Shown piece after piece: positions 1 to 8,526 of a stretch of DNA of 64,000 nucleotides (positions are counted from its first letter, which is position 1; each line of letters opens with the position of its first letter). The translations under genes were made by a program, and so were the position numbers. Origin of the DNA: Pseudomonas prosekii (GTDB lineage: Bacteria; Pseudomonadota; Gammaproteobacteria; Pseudomonadales; Pseudomonadaceae); NCBI RefSeq assembly GCF_900105155.1, contig NZ_LT629762.1:1116001-1180000 (forward strand), given 5' to 3'. The notes below the pieces were generated by a model. The model was not told where the DNA came from, did not search any database, and saw nothing but the letters and a program-made list of their open reading frames with translations.

Positions 1-1
1 C

Positions 2-670
2 CGTGGCGAGTTGCCGAACACCCTGCCGGAAGCCCAGCAGAGCATGGTCGAAAACAACCCGTACCTGAAATCCGCGCAGGCTGACGTGCAGTCGGCCGAG
101 AGCCAGTACGAAGTTGCCAAGTCGCCGTTCTACCCGCGCTTCGACGCTGAAGCGGCAGTCGGCGCGAACAACAACGTGCAGGGCGACGAAGGTCACGACA
201 ACGAGTGGCGTGTCGGCGTGGTGATGAACTACAACCTGTTCCGTGGCGGCAGCGACAAGGCCCGTCTGGCGTCCGACGCGCACCAGATCAATCAGGCGAT
301 GGACATCCGCAACAACGCCTTGCGCCAGCTCAACGAAAACATTCACCTGGCGTGGAACGCCATGGTCAATGCGAAGAAACAAACCCCGACCGCTCGCGAA
401 TACGCCGAGACCACTCGACGCGTACGTGCGGCGTATCAGGACCAGTTCGGCCTCGGCCAGCGCACCCTGCTCGACTTGCTCGACAGTGAAAACGAGCTCT
501 ACAACGCCAACCGTCGCTACACCGAAGTGCGCTACACCGAGGAATACTCGATGTACCGCGTGCTCTCGAACATGGGCCTGTTGCTGAGCAAACAACGCGT
601 GGTGTTGCCTGCCGATGCGATCGCCTCCAGCGAAGTGAAGAACGAAGCGCGTTTGCCAGAACTGAGATAA
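2..670 (+). CDS. lapE: TolC-family outer-membrane channel of a type I adhesin exporter, 5' end missing
   Basis: The C-terminal 222 residues of a TolC/OprM-type outer-membrane efflux protein are present; the reading frame is open to the left edge, so signal peptide and N-terminal half lie outside. The helical alternation rich in Asn, Gln and Ala and the segment LDLLDSENELYNA are typical of the TolC periplasmic coiled-coil and equatorial domain. It is followed on the same strand by an ABC exporter and an HlyD-type fusion protein, the order of P. fluorescens lapE-lapB-lapC. It should form the outer-membrane exit for a very large adhesin. It could instead belong to the paralogous Map system. Confidence 0.85.
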   Translation, partial: RGELPNTLPEAQQSMVENNPYLKSAQADVQSAESQYEVAKSPFYPRFDAEAAVGANNNVQGDEGHDNEWRVGVVMNYNLFRGGSDKARLASDAHQINQAMDIRNNALRQLNENIHLAWNAMVNAKKQTPTAREYAETTRRVRAAYQDQFGLGQRTLLDLLDSENELYNANRRYTEVRYTEEYSMYRVLSNMGLLLSKQRVVLPADAIASSEVKNEARLPELR

Positions 671-774
671 CCCCAGCAGGTGCTATCGCAGGCTGCAGTT
701 TTTTGTTCCGGGGCTAAATCCCAGTGACAAAACCTCGCAGCCTTCGGCAGCTCCGTGCGCGAGGCGATGTGTAG

Positions 775-2964
775 ATGTCTTTGCCAACAACGGGAGCGCT
801 CGATTTGACCAGCATGGAACCCGGCAACACGGGTGTTGACCCGCGCCTGAGCTTCGATGACCCGCTTCTGGACGGTCTGCTGATTCTCTGCAAATTGCAT
901 GGCGCGGCGGTCAGTCGCGCCAGCCTGAGTGCCGGCCTGCCGCTAAACAAGCAACGCCTGAGCCTCGACCTGCTGCCGCGCGCAGCCGCTCGGGCCGGTT
1001 TGCAGGCGCGTTTGCTGCGCCGAGATCTGGCGGATATCTCTGCGCTCAACTTGCCGGTGCTATTGCTACTTAATAACGGTCGAACCGCCGTACTGCGGCG
1101 CTTCGGCGATGATGGGCAACTGTTGATTCTGCCCAGCGAAGCCGAGGGCGGCGAACAATGGGTCAGCCTCGAAGAGCTGACCACCAATTACAGCGGCCAG
1201 GCGTTATTCGCCCGGCCGCGCCATGAACTCGAAGACCTGCGCTCACCACTGGTGCCGCGGGTCGAAGCGTGGTTTCGCGACACGCTGAAACTGTCGAAAT
1301 GGCTGTACAGCGACGCGATTCTTGCGAGTTTCCTGATCAACCTGCTGGGGCTGATGGTCCCGCTGTTCGTCATGCAGACTTACGACCGCGTGGTGCCGAA
1401 CCAGGCGACCTCAACCCTGTGGGTGTTGGCGATCGGTCTATTGATCGGCACCGGATTTGAACTGGTGCTGCGCGTGGTCCGCGCGCATCTGCTGGACACC
1501 GCCGGCAAGAAAACCGACGTGATTCTTTCGGCGACGCTGTTCGAACGCATCACCGGCATGTCGATGAAGTCGCGGCCGGCGACCATCGGCGGTTTTGCCC
1601 AGAGCATTCATGACTTCCAGGGCCTGCGCGAGTTTCTCACCGCGGTCACCCTGACCAGCCTGATCGACCTGCCGTTTGCCGTGCTGATGCTGGTAGTCAT
1701 CGGTTTGCTCGGCGGCTGGCTGGTGGTGATTCCGCTGCTGGCGTTTCCGATCACGATCATTTTCGCGATGATCATCCAGGTGCGTCTGCGCGACACCGTG
1801 CAGAAGAGTTTGAGCCTCGGCGCCGAACGCCAGGCATTGCTGATCGAAACCCTCGGCGGCCTGGAAACGCTCAAGGCTTGCAGCGCTGAAAGCGAACGCC
1901 AGCACAAATGGGAAAGCACCCACGGCGCCCTCACCCGCCTCGACAGCCACGCGCGCAATCTCTCGGCGCTGGCGACCAACGGCACGCTGTTCATCCAGCA
2001 ATTCTCTGGCATGGCGACCATCGTCGCCGGGGTCTACAGCATCATCGCCGGCAACCTCAGCGTCGGCGCGCTGGTCGCGACGTACATGCTCGGCAGCCGC
2101 GTGCTCGCGCCGCTGGGACAGATCGCTGGTTTGATCACCCGTTACCAGCAAGCGCAACTGACCATGAAAAGCACCGACGCGCTGATGTCGCTGCCGCAGG
2201 AACGCGACGCCAAACAACGGCCGCTGGAGCGTACGCAGCTGCAAGGCGCGATGGACATCAACGGCGTGACGTTTCACTACAACGGCCAGAATGCCCCGGC
2301 GCTGGCCAACATCAGTTTCAGCGTCAAACCCGGCGAACGGATCGGCATCATCGGCCGTAGCGGTTCGGGCAAAAGCACTCTGGCGCGGCTGGTCATGGGT
2401 TTCTACACACCGGAAGACGGCCAACTGCTGCTCGATGGCCTCGACCTGCGGCAACTCGACGTCGCCGACCTGCGCCAACAGATCGGTTATGTCGCCCACG
2501 ACTTGCCGCTGCTGGCCGGCAGCCTGCGCGACAACCTGACGCTCGGCGCGCGATACATCAGCGATTCACGCATGCTCGAAGTCGCCGAATTGACCGGTGT
2601 CACGGAGCTTGCCCGGCAACATCCGCAAGGCTTCGACCGCCCGGTCGGTGAGCGAGGCCAGTTGCTTTCCGGCGGTCAGCGCCAAGCGGTATTGCTCGCG
2701 CGCGCATTGTTGCTCGACCCGCCGATCATGCTGCTCGACGAACCGACCAGCGCGATGGACAACAGCAGCGAAGACGTTCTGCGGCAAAAACTTCACACCT
2801 GGGTCGAGGGCAAAACCCTGCTGCTGGTCACGCACCGCACTTCGATGCTGAGCCTGGTGGATCGGCTGGTGGTGCTGGACAACGGGCGGATCGTCGCCGA
2901 CGGTCCGAAAGAAGCGGTCATCGATGCATTGCGCAAGGGCCGTGTCGGCTCTGCGGCGGTCTAG
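775..2964 (+). CDS. lapB: Type I secretion ABC transporter with degenerate C39-like N-terminal domain
   Basis: 729 residues. The first 140 or so form a C39-peptidase-like domain (DDPLLDGLLILCKLH) without the catalytic Cys motif, so it should dock substrate rather than cleave it. An exporter transmembrane domain (about 155-450) and a nucleotide-binding domain follow, with Walker A GRSGSGKST near 527, the LSGGQRQ signature near 630, Walker B LLLDEPTSAMD and the H-loop in LVTHR. It should energise export of a LapA/MapA-type RTX adhesin through the neighbouring channel and fusion protein. It lies 104 bp after the channel gene and 9 bp before lapC. The start ATG has only a weak ribosome-binding site, and a downstream ATG at 814 is possible. 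Confidence 0.9.
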   Translation: MSLPTTGALDLTSMEPGNTGVDPRLSFDDPLLDGLLILCKLHGAAVSRASLSAGLPLNKQRLSLDLLPRAAARAGLQARLLRRDLADISALNLPVLLLLNNGRTAVLRRFGDDGQLLILPSEAEGGEQWVSLEELTTNYSGQALFARPRHELEDLRSPLVPRVEAWFRDTLKLSKWLYSDAILASFLINLLGLMVPLFVMQTYDRVVPNQATSTLWVLAIGLLIGTGFELVLRVVRAHLLDTAGKKTDVILSATLFERITGMSMKSRPATIGGFAQSIHDFQGLREFLTAVTLTSLIDLPFAVLMLVVIGLLGGWLVVIPLLAFPITIIFAMIIQVRLRDTVQKSLSLGAERQALLIETLGGLETLKACSAESERQHKWESTHGALTRLDSHARNLSALATNGTLFIQQFSGMATIVAGVYSIIAGNLSVGALVATYMLGSRVLAPLGQIAGLITRYQQAQLTMKSTDALMSLPQERDAKQRPLERTQLQGAMDINGVTFHYNGQNAPALANISFSVKPGERIGIIGRSGSGKSTLARLVMGFYTPEDGQLLLDGLDLRQLDVADLRQQIGYVAHDLPLLAGSLRDNLTLGARYISDSRMLEVAELTGVTELARQHPQGFDRPVGERGQLLSGGQRQAVLLARALLLDPPIMLLDEPTSAMDNSSEDVLRQKLHTWVEGKTLLLVTHRTSMLSLVDRLVVLDNGRIVADGPKEAVIDALRKGRVGSAAV

Positions 2965-2973
2965 GAGCTACCC

Positions 2974-4353
2974 ATGGCGCGTTCATCGTCCGACACTTCG
3001 CACAACACACCCAAGGATCGCGGCTATTTCGGCAGTTTCAGCAAGAGTGCGGAAAGCGAATACATGCCGGAAACCGCCGGCGCGGCGCTGCAGGATTCGC
3101 CGCGCCTGTCGCGGATCACCGTGTGGCTGGCCGCCGGGTTGCTGATTTCCGGACTGGTCTGGGCCAAATTCGCCGTGCTCGAAGAAGTCACCATGGGCGA
3201 AGGCAAGGCGATTCCGTCGAGCAAAATCCAGGTCATCCAGAACCTCGAGGGCGGCATCGTCACCGAAATCTTTGTTCGCGAAGGGCAAATGGTCAACAAG
3301 GGCGACACCCTGCTGCGCCTCGATGACACGCGGTTTCTGTCGAACAAGGGTGAGAGCGAGGCGGATCGTTATGCGTTGACCGCGCAAGTCGAGCGGCTGT
3401 CGGCCGAGGCTGAAGGACGGCCGTTCAAGCTGTCGCCGGAGGTGATCGCCAAGGCACCGCAAGTCGCTGAAGACGAGCGTTCGCTGTACGAACAACGCCA
3501 GCGTCGACTGGCCAGTGAGCAGCGCACGCTGACGGAACAACTTCGGCAAAAAACCCAGGAACTGGCGGAATTCCGCTCGAAACAGGGGCAGTTCAGTTCG
3601 AGCTTGGCGTTGCTCAATCAAGAGATGAACATGTCGGCGCCGCTGGTTGGCACGGGCGCGGTTTCGCCGGTGGAAATCCTCCGGTTGAAACGCAGCGCGG
3701 TGGAAATTCGCGGCTCGCTGAATGCGACGACGCTGGCGATTCCGCGGGCGGAATCGGCGATCAACGAGATCAAAAGCAAGATCGACGAATCGGAGCAATC
3801 CTTCCGCTCGGACGCGGCCAAGGAGCTGAATGAGAAGCGCACCGACCTGTCGAAAATCACCGCGTCGAGCATCGCCATCGAAGACCGCGTGACCCGCACC
3901 ACGGTGGTGTCGCCGGTGCACGGGATCATCAAGGTGTTGAAGGTCAACACCATTGGCGGCGTGGTGCAACCGGGCAGCGACATGGTGGAAATCGTGCCGC
4001 TGGAAGACAACTTGCTGATCGAAGCCAAGGTCCGCCCGCAGGACGTGGCGTTCCTGCACCCGGGCCAGAAAGCCATGGTCAAGTTCAGTGCCTACGACTA
4101 CACGATTTATGGCGGATTGAGCGCGAAGCTTGAGCTAATCGGCGCGGACACAATCACCGATGACAAGGGCAATAGCTTCTATCTGATCCAGGTTCGCACC
4201 GACAAAAACCATTTGGGCGGCGACGCCAAACCGCTGCTGATCATTCCGGGAATGGTGGCGACGGTGGACATTATTACCGGCGAGAAAAGCGTGCTGGATT
4301 ACCTGCTCAAACCGGTGCTGAAAGCGCGGACCGAGGCGATGCGCGAGCGCTAG
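2974..4353 (+). CDS. lapC: HlyD-family membrane fusion protein of a type I adhesin exporter
   Basis: 459 residues, the usual length for LapC/HlyD adaptors. A cytoplasmic N-terminus of about 48 residues precedes one transmembrane helix (ITVWLAAGLLISGLVW). Then come a lipoyl-like half motif (QNLEGGIVTEIFVREGQ), a long periplasmic coiled-coil (about 140-300) and the second lipoyl half (VVSPVHGIIKVLKVNTIGGVV), ending in a beta-barrel domain. It joins the inner-membrane ABC protein to the TolC-like channel. GGAG lies just ahead of its ATG, and it starts 9 bp after lapB, so the two are surely co-transcribed. Confidence 0.92.
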   Translation: MARSSSDTSHNTPKDRGYFGSFSKSAESEYMPETAGAALQDSPRLSRITVWLAAGLLISGLVWAKFAVLEEVTMGEGKAIPSSKIQVIQNLEGGIVTEIFVREGQMVNKGDTLLRLDDTRFLSNKGESEADRYALTAQVERLSAEAEGRPFKLSPEVIAKAPQVAEDERSLYEQRQRRLASEQRTLTEQLRQKTQELAEFRSKQGQFSSSLALLNQEMNMSAPLVGTGAVSPVEILRLKRSAVEIRGSLNATTLAIPRAESAINEIKSKIDESEQSFRSDAAKELNEKRTDLSKITASSIAIEDRVTRTTVVSPVHGIIKVLKVNTIGGVVQPGSDMVEIVPLEDNLLIEAKVRPQDVAFLHPGQKAMVKFSAYDYTIYGGLSAKLELIGADTITDDKGNSFYLIQVRTDKNHLGGDAKPLLIIPGMVATVDIITGEKSVLDYLLKPVLKARTEAMRER

Positions 4354-4388
4354 TCCCTGGCTGGAATTTGCTGTGATGGTTACAGCGC

Positions 4389-4482
4389 TATCGCGAGCAA
4401 GCTCGCTCCCACAGTGTTGTGTGCTGTGCTCATTATTTGTGTACGACTCAAACCCTGTGGGAGCGAGCTTGCTCGCGATGAG
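4389..4482. repeat. REP doublet, GTGGGAGCGAGCTTGCTCGCGAT class
   Basis: Two inverted copies of a short palindromic repeat (the 5' arm on the minus strand, the 3' arm on the plus) enclose about 45 bp between lapC and the convergent DTW gene. The GTGG foot and the GCGAGCxxGCTCGC stem are the usual Pseudomonas REP form. It probably stabilises or terminates both mRNAs. Confidence 0.9.
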
Positions 4483-4499
4483 GCCCTTTCAGGCGCAGC

Positions 4500-5096
4500 C
4501 TATTTCGGGCCGTGATTACGCTGGTAAGTCTCCTCGCCCATCGCCGCAATCTGCCCTTCGATCAGCGCCTCGAACGGTTTCAACAGCGGTTCGAACGATG
4601 TCGGCGCTTCCAGCACCTGCAGCGCCTGCACAATCGCTTCCACCGTCGACAACGCCCCTGGCCCCGGGGCCTTGCGCAGTCGATACCGCGACACCCCGCC
4701 GCCCGCCAACGTCACACGCGGCAACGCCGCCAGCAGCGGATTGAGGTGCAACATCTTGCGCGCCTTGCGCCAAGTACCGTCAGGGACCACCAGCAATAAC
4801 GGCAGAGCATTTTCGGCATACGCCTGCAACGGCTGCGCGTCATCGGCGGGGAACAACAACCGCGCCTGATACCCCGGCCGGTTCAACAGGCTCGGCAAAT
4901 CCTCGAACACTTCGCCGACAATCAACTCGGCATTGGTCAGCCCCAGCGCCGCCAGTCGCGCGGTGTTCAACGCATGGTTCACTTCGCTCGGATGCTGCAA
5001 CAGCAACACCCGCGTGCGGCTGTCAAGGCGCGGGATCATCGGGCACAAGCAATGGGTTTGTGGGCGCAGACAGCGCGGGCAGTGGATTCTGGGCAT
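4500..5096 (-). CDS. DTW-domain protein, probable tRNA-uridine aminocarboxypropyltransferase (TapT-like)
   Basis: 198 residues. The N-terminal Cys cluster (CPRCLRPQTHCLCP, residues 5-18) and the D-G-T-W sequence in PDGTWRKARKM are the signature of the DTW family, whose studied bacterial member TapT adds a 3-amino-3-carboxypropyl group from SAM to uridine in the tRNA variable loop. The S.YRLRKAPGPGALSTVEA segment is also typical. It is monocistronic, convergent with lapC and followed by the regulator of the next cluster on the same strand. Family assignment is firm; the exact tRNA target is inferred. Confidence 0.85.
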   Translation of the reverse strand: MPRIHCPRCLRPQTHCLCPMIPRLDSRTRVLLLQHPSEVNHALNTARLAALGLTNAELIVGEVFEDLPSLLNRPGYQARLLFPADDAQPLQAYAENALPLLLVVPDGTWRKARKMLHLNPLLAALPRVTLAGGGVSRYRLRKAPGPGALSTVEAIVQALQVLEAPTSFEPLLKPFEALIEGQIAAMGEETYQRNHGPK

Positions 5097-5109
5097 ACGG
5101 GCCTTTCCT

Positions 5110-6006
5110 TCAAGCAGCCTGGTTGAGCTGCGCTTTAAGCAGATCGCGGAACGTCTGGATCAGCGGTTCGCGACTGCGGCCACGGCGCACAATCATCGAG
5201 AACGGCGCCTGATAGCCGAACGTCGCCGGCAGCAATACGCGCAAATCGCCCTTGTCGGCCCACGCCTGCGCGTAGTGCTCCGGCAGGTAGCCGATGTAGG
5301 CACCGGAGAGCACCAGAATCAGTTGCGCTTCCATACTTTCGACCGTCGCGGCGCTGTGTTTGAAACCGTGGCGCGCCAGTTCAGCTTGGCTCCAATAACC
5401 CCGACCGACCATGCGTTGCTGAGTGATGACTTGCTCGGGGATGCGCCGTTCGCTGAACAGCGGATGGCGGCTGCTGCAATACAACCAGTGTTGTTCGCGG
5501 TACAGCGGCATGTAGACCAACCCGCTCATGCGCGTGGAAAACGCGCCGATGGCGAGGTCGAGGCGGTTGTCCTGCACGCCGAGTTGCAGTTCGTAAGGGC
5601 TCATGACCGACAGGTGCAAATGCACCGCCGGGTGCTCCTGACTGTAGGCGCCGATGGCTTCGGCGAAAGGCAAGGCCTTGTCGCTGACGGTCGAATCGAT
5701 CACGCCGAGGTTGAGGGTGCCGCGCAATTCGCCTTTCAACGCGGCGGCGTATTGCTCGAAACCTTCGAGTTCGCCCAGCAGCCGCAAGGTTTCCTGATGA
5801 AACAACTCGCCTTTGCTGGTCAGGCTGAACCCACCGCGCCCGCGATGGCACAGCACCAGACCGAGCGCCGCTTCGAGCTGGCTCATGTAGGTGCTGATCG
5901 CCGAGGTCGAGAGGTTGAGCTCTTGCTGGGCGTTGGCAAACCCCTGATGCCGCACCACGCTGACAAAAATACGCAGGAGTTTCAGGTCGGGTAAAGCATT
6001 GGCCAT
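5110..6006 (-). CDS. gbuR: LysR-type regulator next to guanidinobutyrase (GbuR-like)
   Basis: 298 residues with an N-terminal winged helix-turn-helix (residues about 8-65, QELNLSTSAISTYMSQLEAALG) and a periplasmic-binding-protein-like effector domain. It is transcribed away from gbuA, as in the P. aeruginosa gbuR-gbuA pair, so it most likely activates gbuA in response to 4-guanidinobutyrate. The ATG has GGAG just upstream. The divergent intergenic region is enlarged to over 1 kb by a tandem array, while a dyad near gbuA could be its operator. The assignment rests on position and family, not on a test of the ligand. Confidence 0.75.
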   Translation of the reverse strand: MANALPDLKLLRIFVSVVRHQGFANAQQELNLSTSAISTYMSQLEAALGLVLCHRGRGGFSLTSKGELFHQETLRLLGELEGFEQYAAALKGELRGTLNLGVIDSTVSDKALPFAEAIGAYSQEHPAVHLHLSVMSPYELQLGVQDNRLDLAIGAFSTRMSGLVYMPLYREQHWLYCSSRHPLFSERRIPEQVITQQRMVGRGYWSQAELARHGFKHSAATVESMEAQLILVLSGAYIGYLPEHYAQAWADKGDLRVLLPATFGYQAPFSMIVRRGRSREPLIQTFRDLLKAQLNQAA

Positions 6007-6047
6007 GGGAGCTCCGGGCTTTAGAAATGTGTTGCCTGTTGAATCCC

Positions 6048-6887
6048 CCCCTCACCCCAACCCTCTCCCCACGGGGGAGAGGGGGAAAGGGAGCCGATCT
6101 CCATGGCTTTCAAATCCTGCGTTTGACTCGATATTTCAGGTCGATGTAATTCCCGAGAACACCTCGTTCAGTCCCCTCTACCCCCTGAGAAGAGGGGGAA
6201 AGGGAGCCGATCTCCATGGCTTTCAAATCCTGAGTTTGATTCGATATTTCAGGTCCATGTAATTCCCGAGAACACCTCGGTCAGTCCCCTCTACCCTCTG
6301 AGGAGAGGGTGAAAGGGAGCCGATCTCCATGGCTTTCAAATCCTGAGTTTGATTCGATATTTCAGGTCGATGTAATTCCCGAGAACACCTCGGTCAGTCC
6401 CCTCTACCCCCTGAGGCGAGGGGGAAAGGGAGCCGATCTCCATGGCTTTCAAATCCTGAGTTTGAATCGATATTTCAGGTCGATGTAATTCCCGAGAACA
6501 CCTCGGTCAGTCCCCTCTCCCCCCTGAGGAGAGAGGGAAAGGGAGCCGATCTCCATGGCTTTCAAATCCTGAGTTTGATTCGATATTTCAGGTCTATGTA
6601 ATTCCCGAGAACACCTCGGTCAGTCCCCTCTACCCCCTGAGGGGAGGGGGAAAGGGAGCCGATCTCCATGGCTTTCAAATCCTGAGTTCGATTCGATATT
6701 TCAGGTCGATGTAATTCCCGAGAACACCTCGGTCAGTCCCCTCTACCCTCCGAGGAGAGGGGAAAAGGGAGCCGATCTCCATGACTTTCAAATCCTGAGT
6801 TCGACTCGATATTGCAGGTCGATGTAATTCCCGAGAACACCTCGGTCAGTCCCCTCTACCCTCTGGGGAGAGGGTTAGGGTGAGGGG
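6048..6887. repeat. Tandem array: 8 hairpins separated by 7 copies of an ~80-bp spacer, period 113 bp
   Basis: A GTCCCCTCTACC..GAGGGGGAAAGGGAGCC hairpin core recurs at 6171, 6284, 6397, 6510, 6623, 6736 and 6849, an exact 113-bp period. A first hairpin stands at 6048-6090. Between hairpins lies a highly conserved spacer (CCGATCTCCATGGCTTTCAA...ATTTCAGGTCGATGTAATTCCCGAGAACACCTCGGTCA). The outermost ends carry fuller inverted termini (CCCCTCACCCCAACCCTCTC at left, GGGTTAGGGTGAGGGG at right). A single-unit relative in opposite orientation is at 41902-42062. No gene is carried; short ORFs through it are chance. It fills the region between gbuR and gbuA. Confidence 0.95.
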
Positions 6888-6944
6888 TCGTTCTTGAGGC
6901 GAGTACAAAACTCAATGCCGCAAAGTCTAATCCCCCTTCAGCCA

Positions 6945-6968
6945 TTAGTTTAGAAAAATCTGAACTAA
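6945..6968. promoter_or_regulatory. 24-bp dyad upstream of gbuA, candidate LysR operator
   Basis: TTAGTTTAGA and TCTGAACTAA form 10-bp inverted arms with one mismatch around a 4-bp AAAA centre, about 120 bp before the gbuA start. It lies between the tandem array and gbuA, in AT-rich sequence. Size, symmetry and place fit a LysR-type regulator site (GbuR). No footprint information is available, so the role is inferred. Confidence 0.5.
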
Positions 6969-7089
6969 GTATTTGCCCGTAGCGATTCTTCCTGCCCACT
7001 ACATTTCGCATCATCCGGCCACAGCGGTGCCCGACCTTCCGAGAACGGCGCGCCGACATAAATAAAACAACGACGATGAGGCCCTACCC

Positions 7090-8040
7090 GTGGACAAGAT
7101 TCTTCACCAACCACTGGGCGGCAACGAAATGCCGCGCTTCGGCGGCATCGCCACCATGATGCGACTCCCCCACTTGCCTACCGCTGCCGGCCTCGACGCC
7201 GCCTTCATTGGCGTGCCGCTGGACATCGGTACTTCGCTGCGCCCCGGCACTCGTTTCGGACCTCGCGAAATCCGCGCCGAATCGGTGATGATCCGCCCGT
7301 ACAACATGGCGACCGGCGCCGCGCCGTTCGACTCGCTGTCGGTTGCCGACATCGGTGACGTAGCGATCAACACCTTCAACCTGCTCGACGCCGTGCGGAT
7401 CATCGAAGAGTCCTACCACAACATCCTCGAACACGACGTGATCCCGCTGACCCTCGGCGGTGACCACACCATCACGCTGCCAATCCTGCGGGCGATCCAT
7501 AAAAAGCACGGCAAGGTCGGGCTGGTGCACATCGACGCCCACGCCGACGTCAACGATCACATGTTCGGCGAGAAAATCGCCCACGGCACCACGTTCCGTC
7601 GCGCCGTCGAAGAAGGTCTGCTGGACCCGGATCGCGTCGTGCAAATCGGCCTGCGGGCGCAGGGTTACACTTCCGAAGACTTCAACTGGAGCCGCAAACA
7701 AGGTTTCCGTGTGGTTCAGGCTGAAGAGTGCTGGCACAAATCCCTGGCACCGCTGATGGCCGAAGTCCGCGAGAAAGTCGGCGGCGGTCCGGTATACCTG
7801 AGCTTCGACATCGACGGCATTGACCCGGCCTGGGCGCCTGGCACCGGCACCCCGGAAATCGGCGGTCTGACTACCATTCAGGCGATCGAAATCGTCCGTG
7901 GTTGCCAGGGCCTCGACCTCGTCGGTTGCGATCTGGTAGAAGTCTCGCCGGCTTACGACACCACCGGCAACACCTCGCTGCTCGCCGCCAATCTGCTTTA
8001 CGAAATGCTCTGCGTACTGCCTGGCGTAGCACACCGCTGA
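7090..8040 (+). CDS. gbuA: Guanidinobutyrase/agmatinase family ureohydrolase
   Basis: 316 residues of the arginase-agmatinase family. The three metal-ligand motifs are intact: GGDHT (123-127), DAHADV (149-154) and SFDIDGIDP (238-246), so a binuclear Mn enzyme is expected. It hydrolyses a guanidino acid, most likely 4-guanidinobutyrate, to 4-aminobutyrate and urea. Start is GTG with TGAGG about 8 bp upstream. Order with the next genes (SnoaL-like, NCS1 permease, Na+ symporter) and a divergent LysR matches P. aeruginosa gbuA. Agmatinase or guanidinopropionase specificity cannot be excluded from sequence alone. Confidence 0.85.
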   Translation: MDKILHQPLGGNEMPRFGGIATMMRLPHLPTAAGLDAAFIGVPLDIGTSLRPGTRFGPREIRAESVMIRPYNMATGAAPFDSLSVADIGDVAINTFNLLDAVRIIEESYHNILEHDVIPLTLGGDHTITLPILRAIHKKHGKVGLVHIDAHADVNDHMFGEKIAHGTTFRRAVEEGLLDPDRVVQIGLRAQGYTSEDFNWSRKQGFRVVQAEECWHKSLAPLMAEVREKVGGGPVYLSFDIDGIDPAWAPGTGTPEIGGLTTIQAIEIVRGCQGLDLVGCDLVEVSPAYDTTGNTSLLAANLLYEMLCVLPGVAHR

Positions 8041-8049
8041 GGGCTGGTC

Positions 8050-8472
8050 ATGAACGAGCGCGATGAGGTTTTGCAAGCCGCCGCCAATCTGGTGAGCGCC
8101 TTCGCCCGTAACGATCGCGAAGCTTATTTCGGTGCATTCAGCAGCGACGCGAGCTTCGTGTTCTACACCCTCGGACAGCCACTGTTGTCGCGCGACGCCT
8201 ATCAGGCGTTGTGGGACAACTGGCGCGCCGAGGATGGCTTCGAAGTGCTTTCGTGCACCTCGAGCAACGCCTTCGTCAGCCTGCAAGGTGATGTGGCGAT
8301 TTTCATCCATGACGTCGCCACCGAGCTGCGCATGCAAGGGGAGCAACATTTCAGCCAGGAGCGCGAGACGATTGTTTTCAAAAAACAAGCGTCTGGCCAA
8401 GAACAACAAGGCCTATGGCTGGCCTGTCATGAACATTTGTCCGCGATGCCGGAAGGGCTGCCACCCCCTTAG
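8050..8472 (+). CDS. SnoaL/NTF2-like protein of the guanidinobutyrase operon
   Basis: 140 residues, starting 9 bp after gbuA and therefore translationally close to it. Its pattern (AAANLVSAFARNDREAYFGAFSSDASF, then a WRAEDGFEVLSC strand pair) matches the NTF2-like cone fold (SnoaL-type) of small accessory or enzyme-like proteins. It has the position of PA1420 in P. aeruginosa. No catalytic residue can be assigned. A role as an accessory to guanidino-acid breakdown is only inferred from the operon. Confidence 0.75.
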   Translation: MNERDEVLQAAANLVSAFARNDREAYFGAFSSDASFVFYTLGQPLLSRDAYQALWDNWRAEDGFEVLSCTSSNAFVSLQGDVAIFIHDVATELRMQGEQHFSQERETIVFKKQASGQEQQGLWLACHEHLSAMPEGLPPP

Positions 8473-8526
8473 CCAAACAGGTGACGCTCACGCACGATGA
8501 GCGCGCCTTTATGATCGGAGCTGATC

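Noticed and set aside
5999..6262. 87-residue plus-strand frame through the tandem array
   Set aside because: Its codons follow the repeat; no start signal and no protein character.
6048..6887. CRISPR array
   Set aside because: Repeats and spacers are both conserved and the period is 113 bp; CRISPR spacers should differ. No cas genes nearby.
7084..8409. 441-residue open frame on the minus strand
   Set aside because: Shadow of gbuA and the next gene; gbuA has intact metal motifs and a ribosome-binding site.
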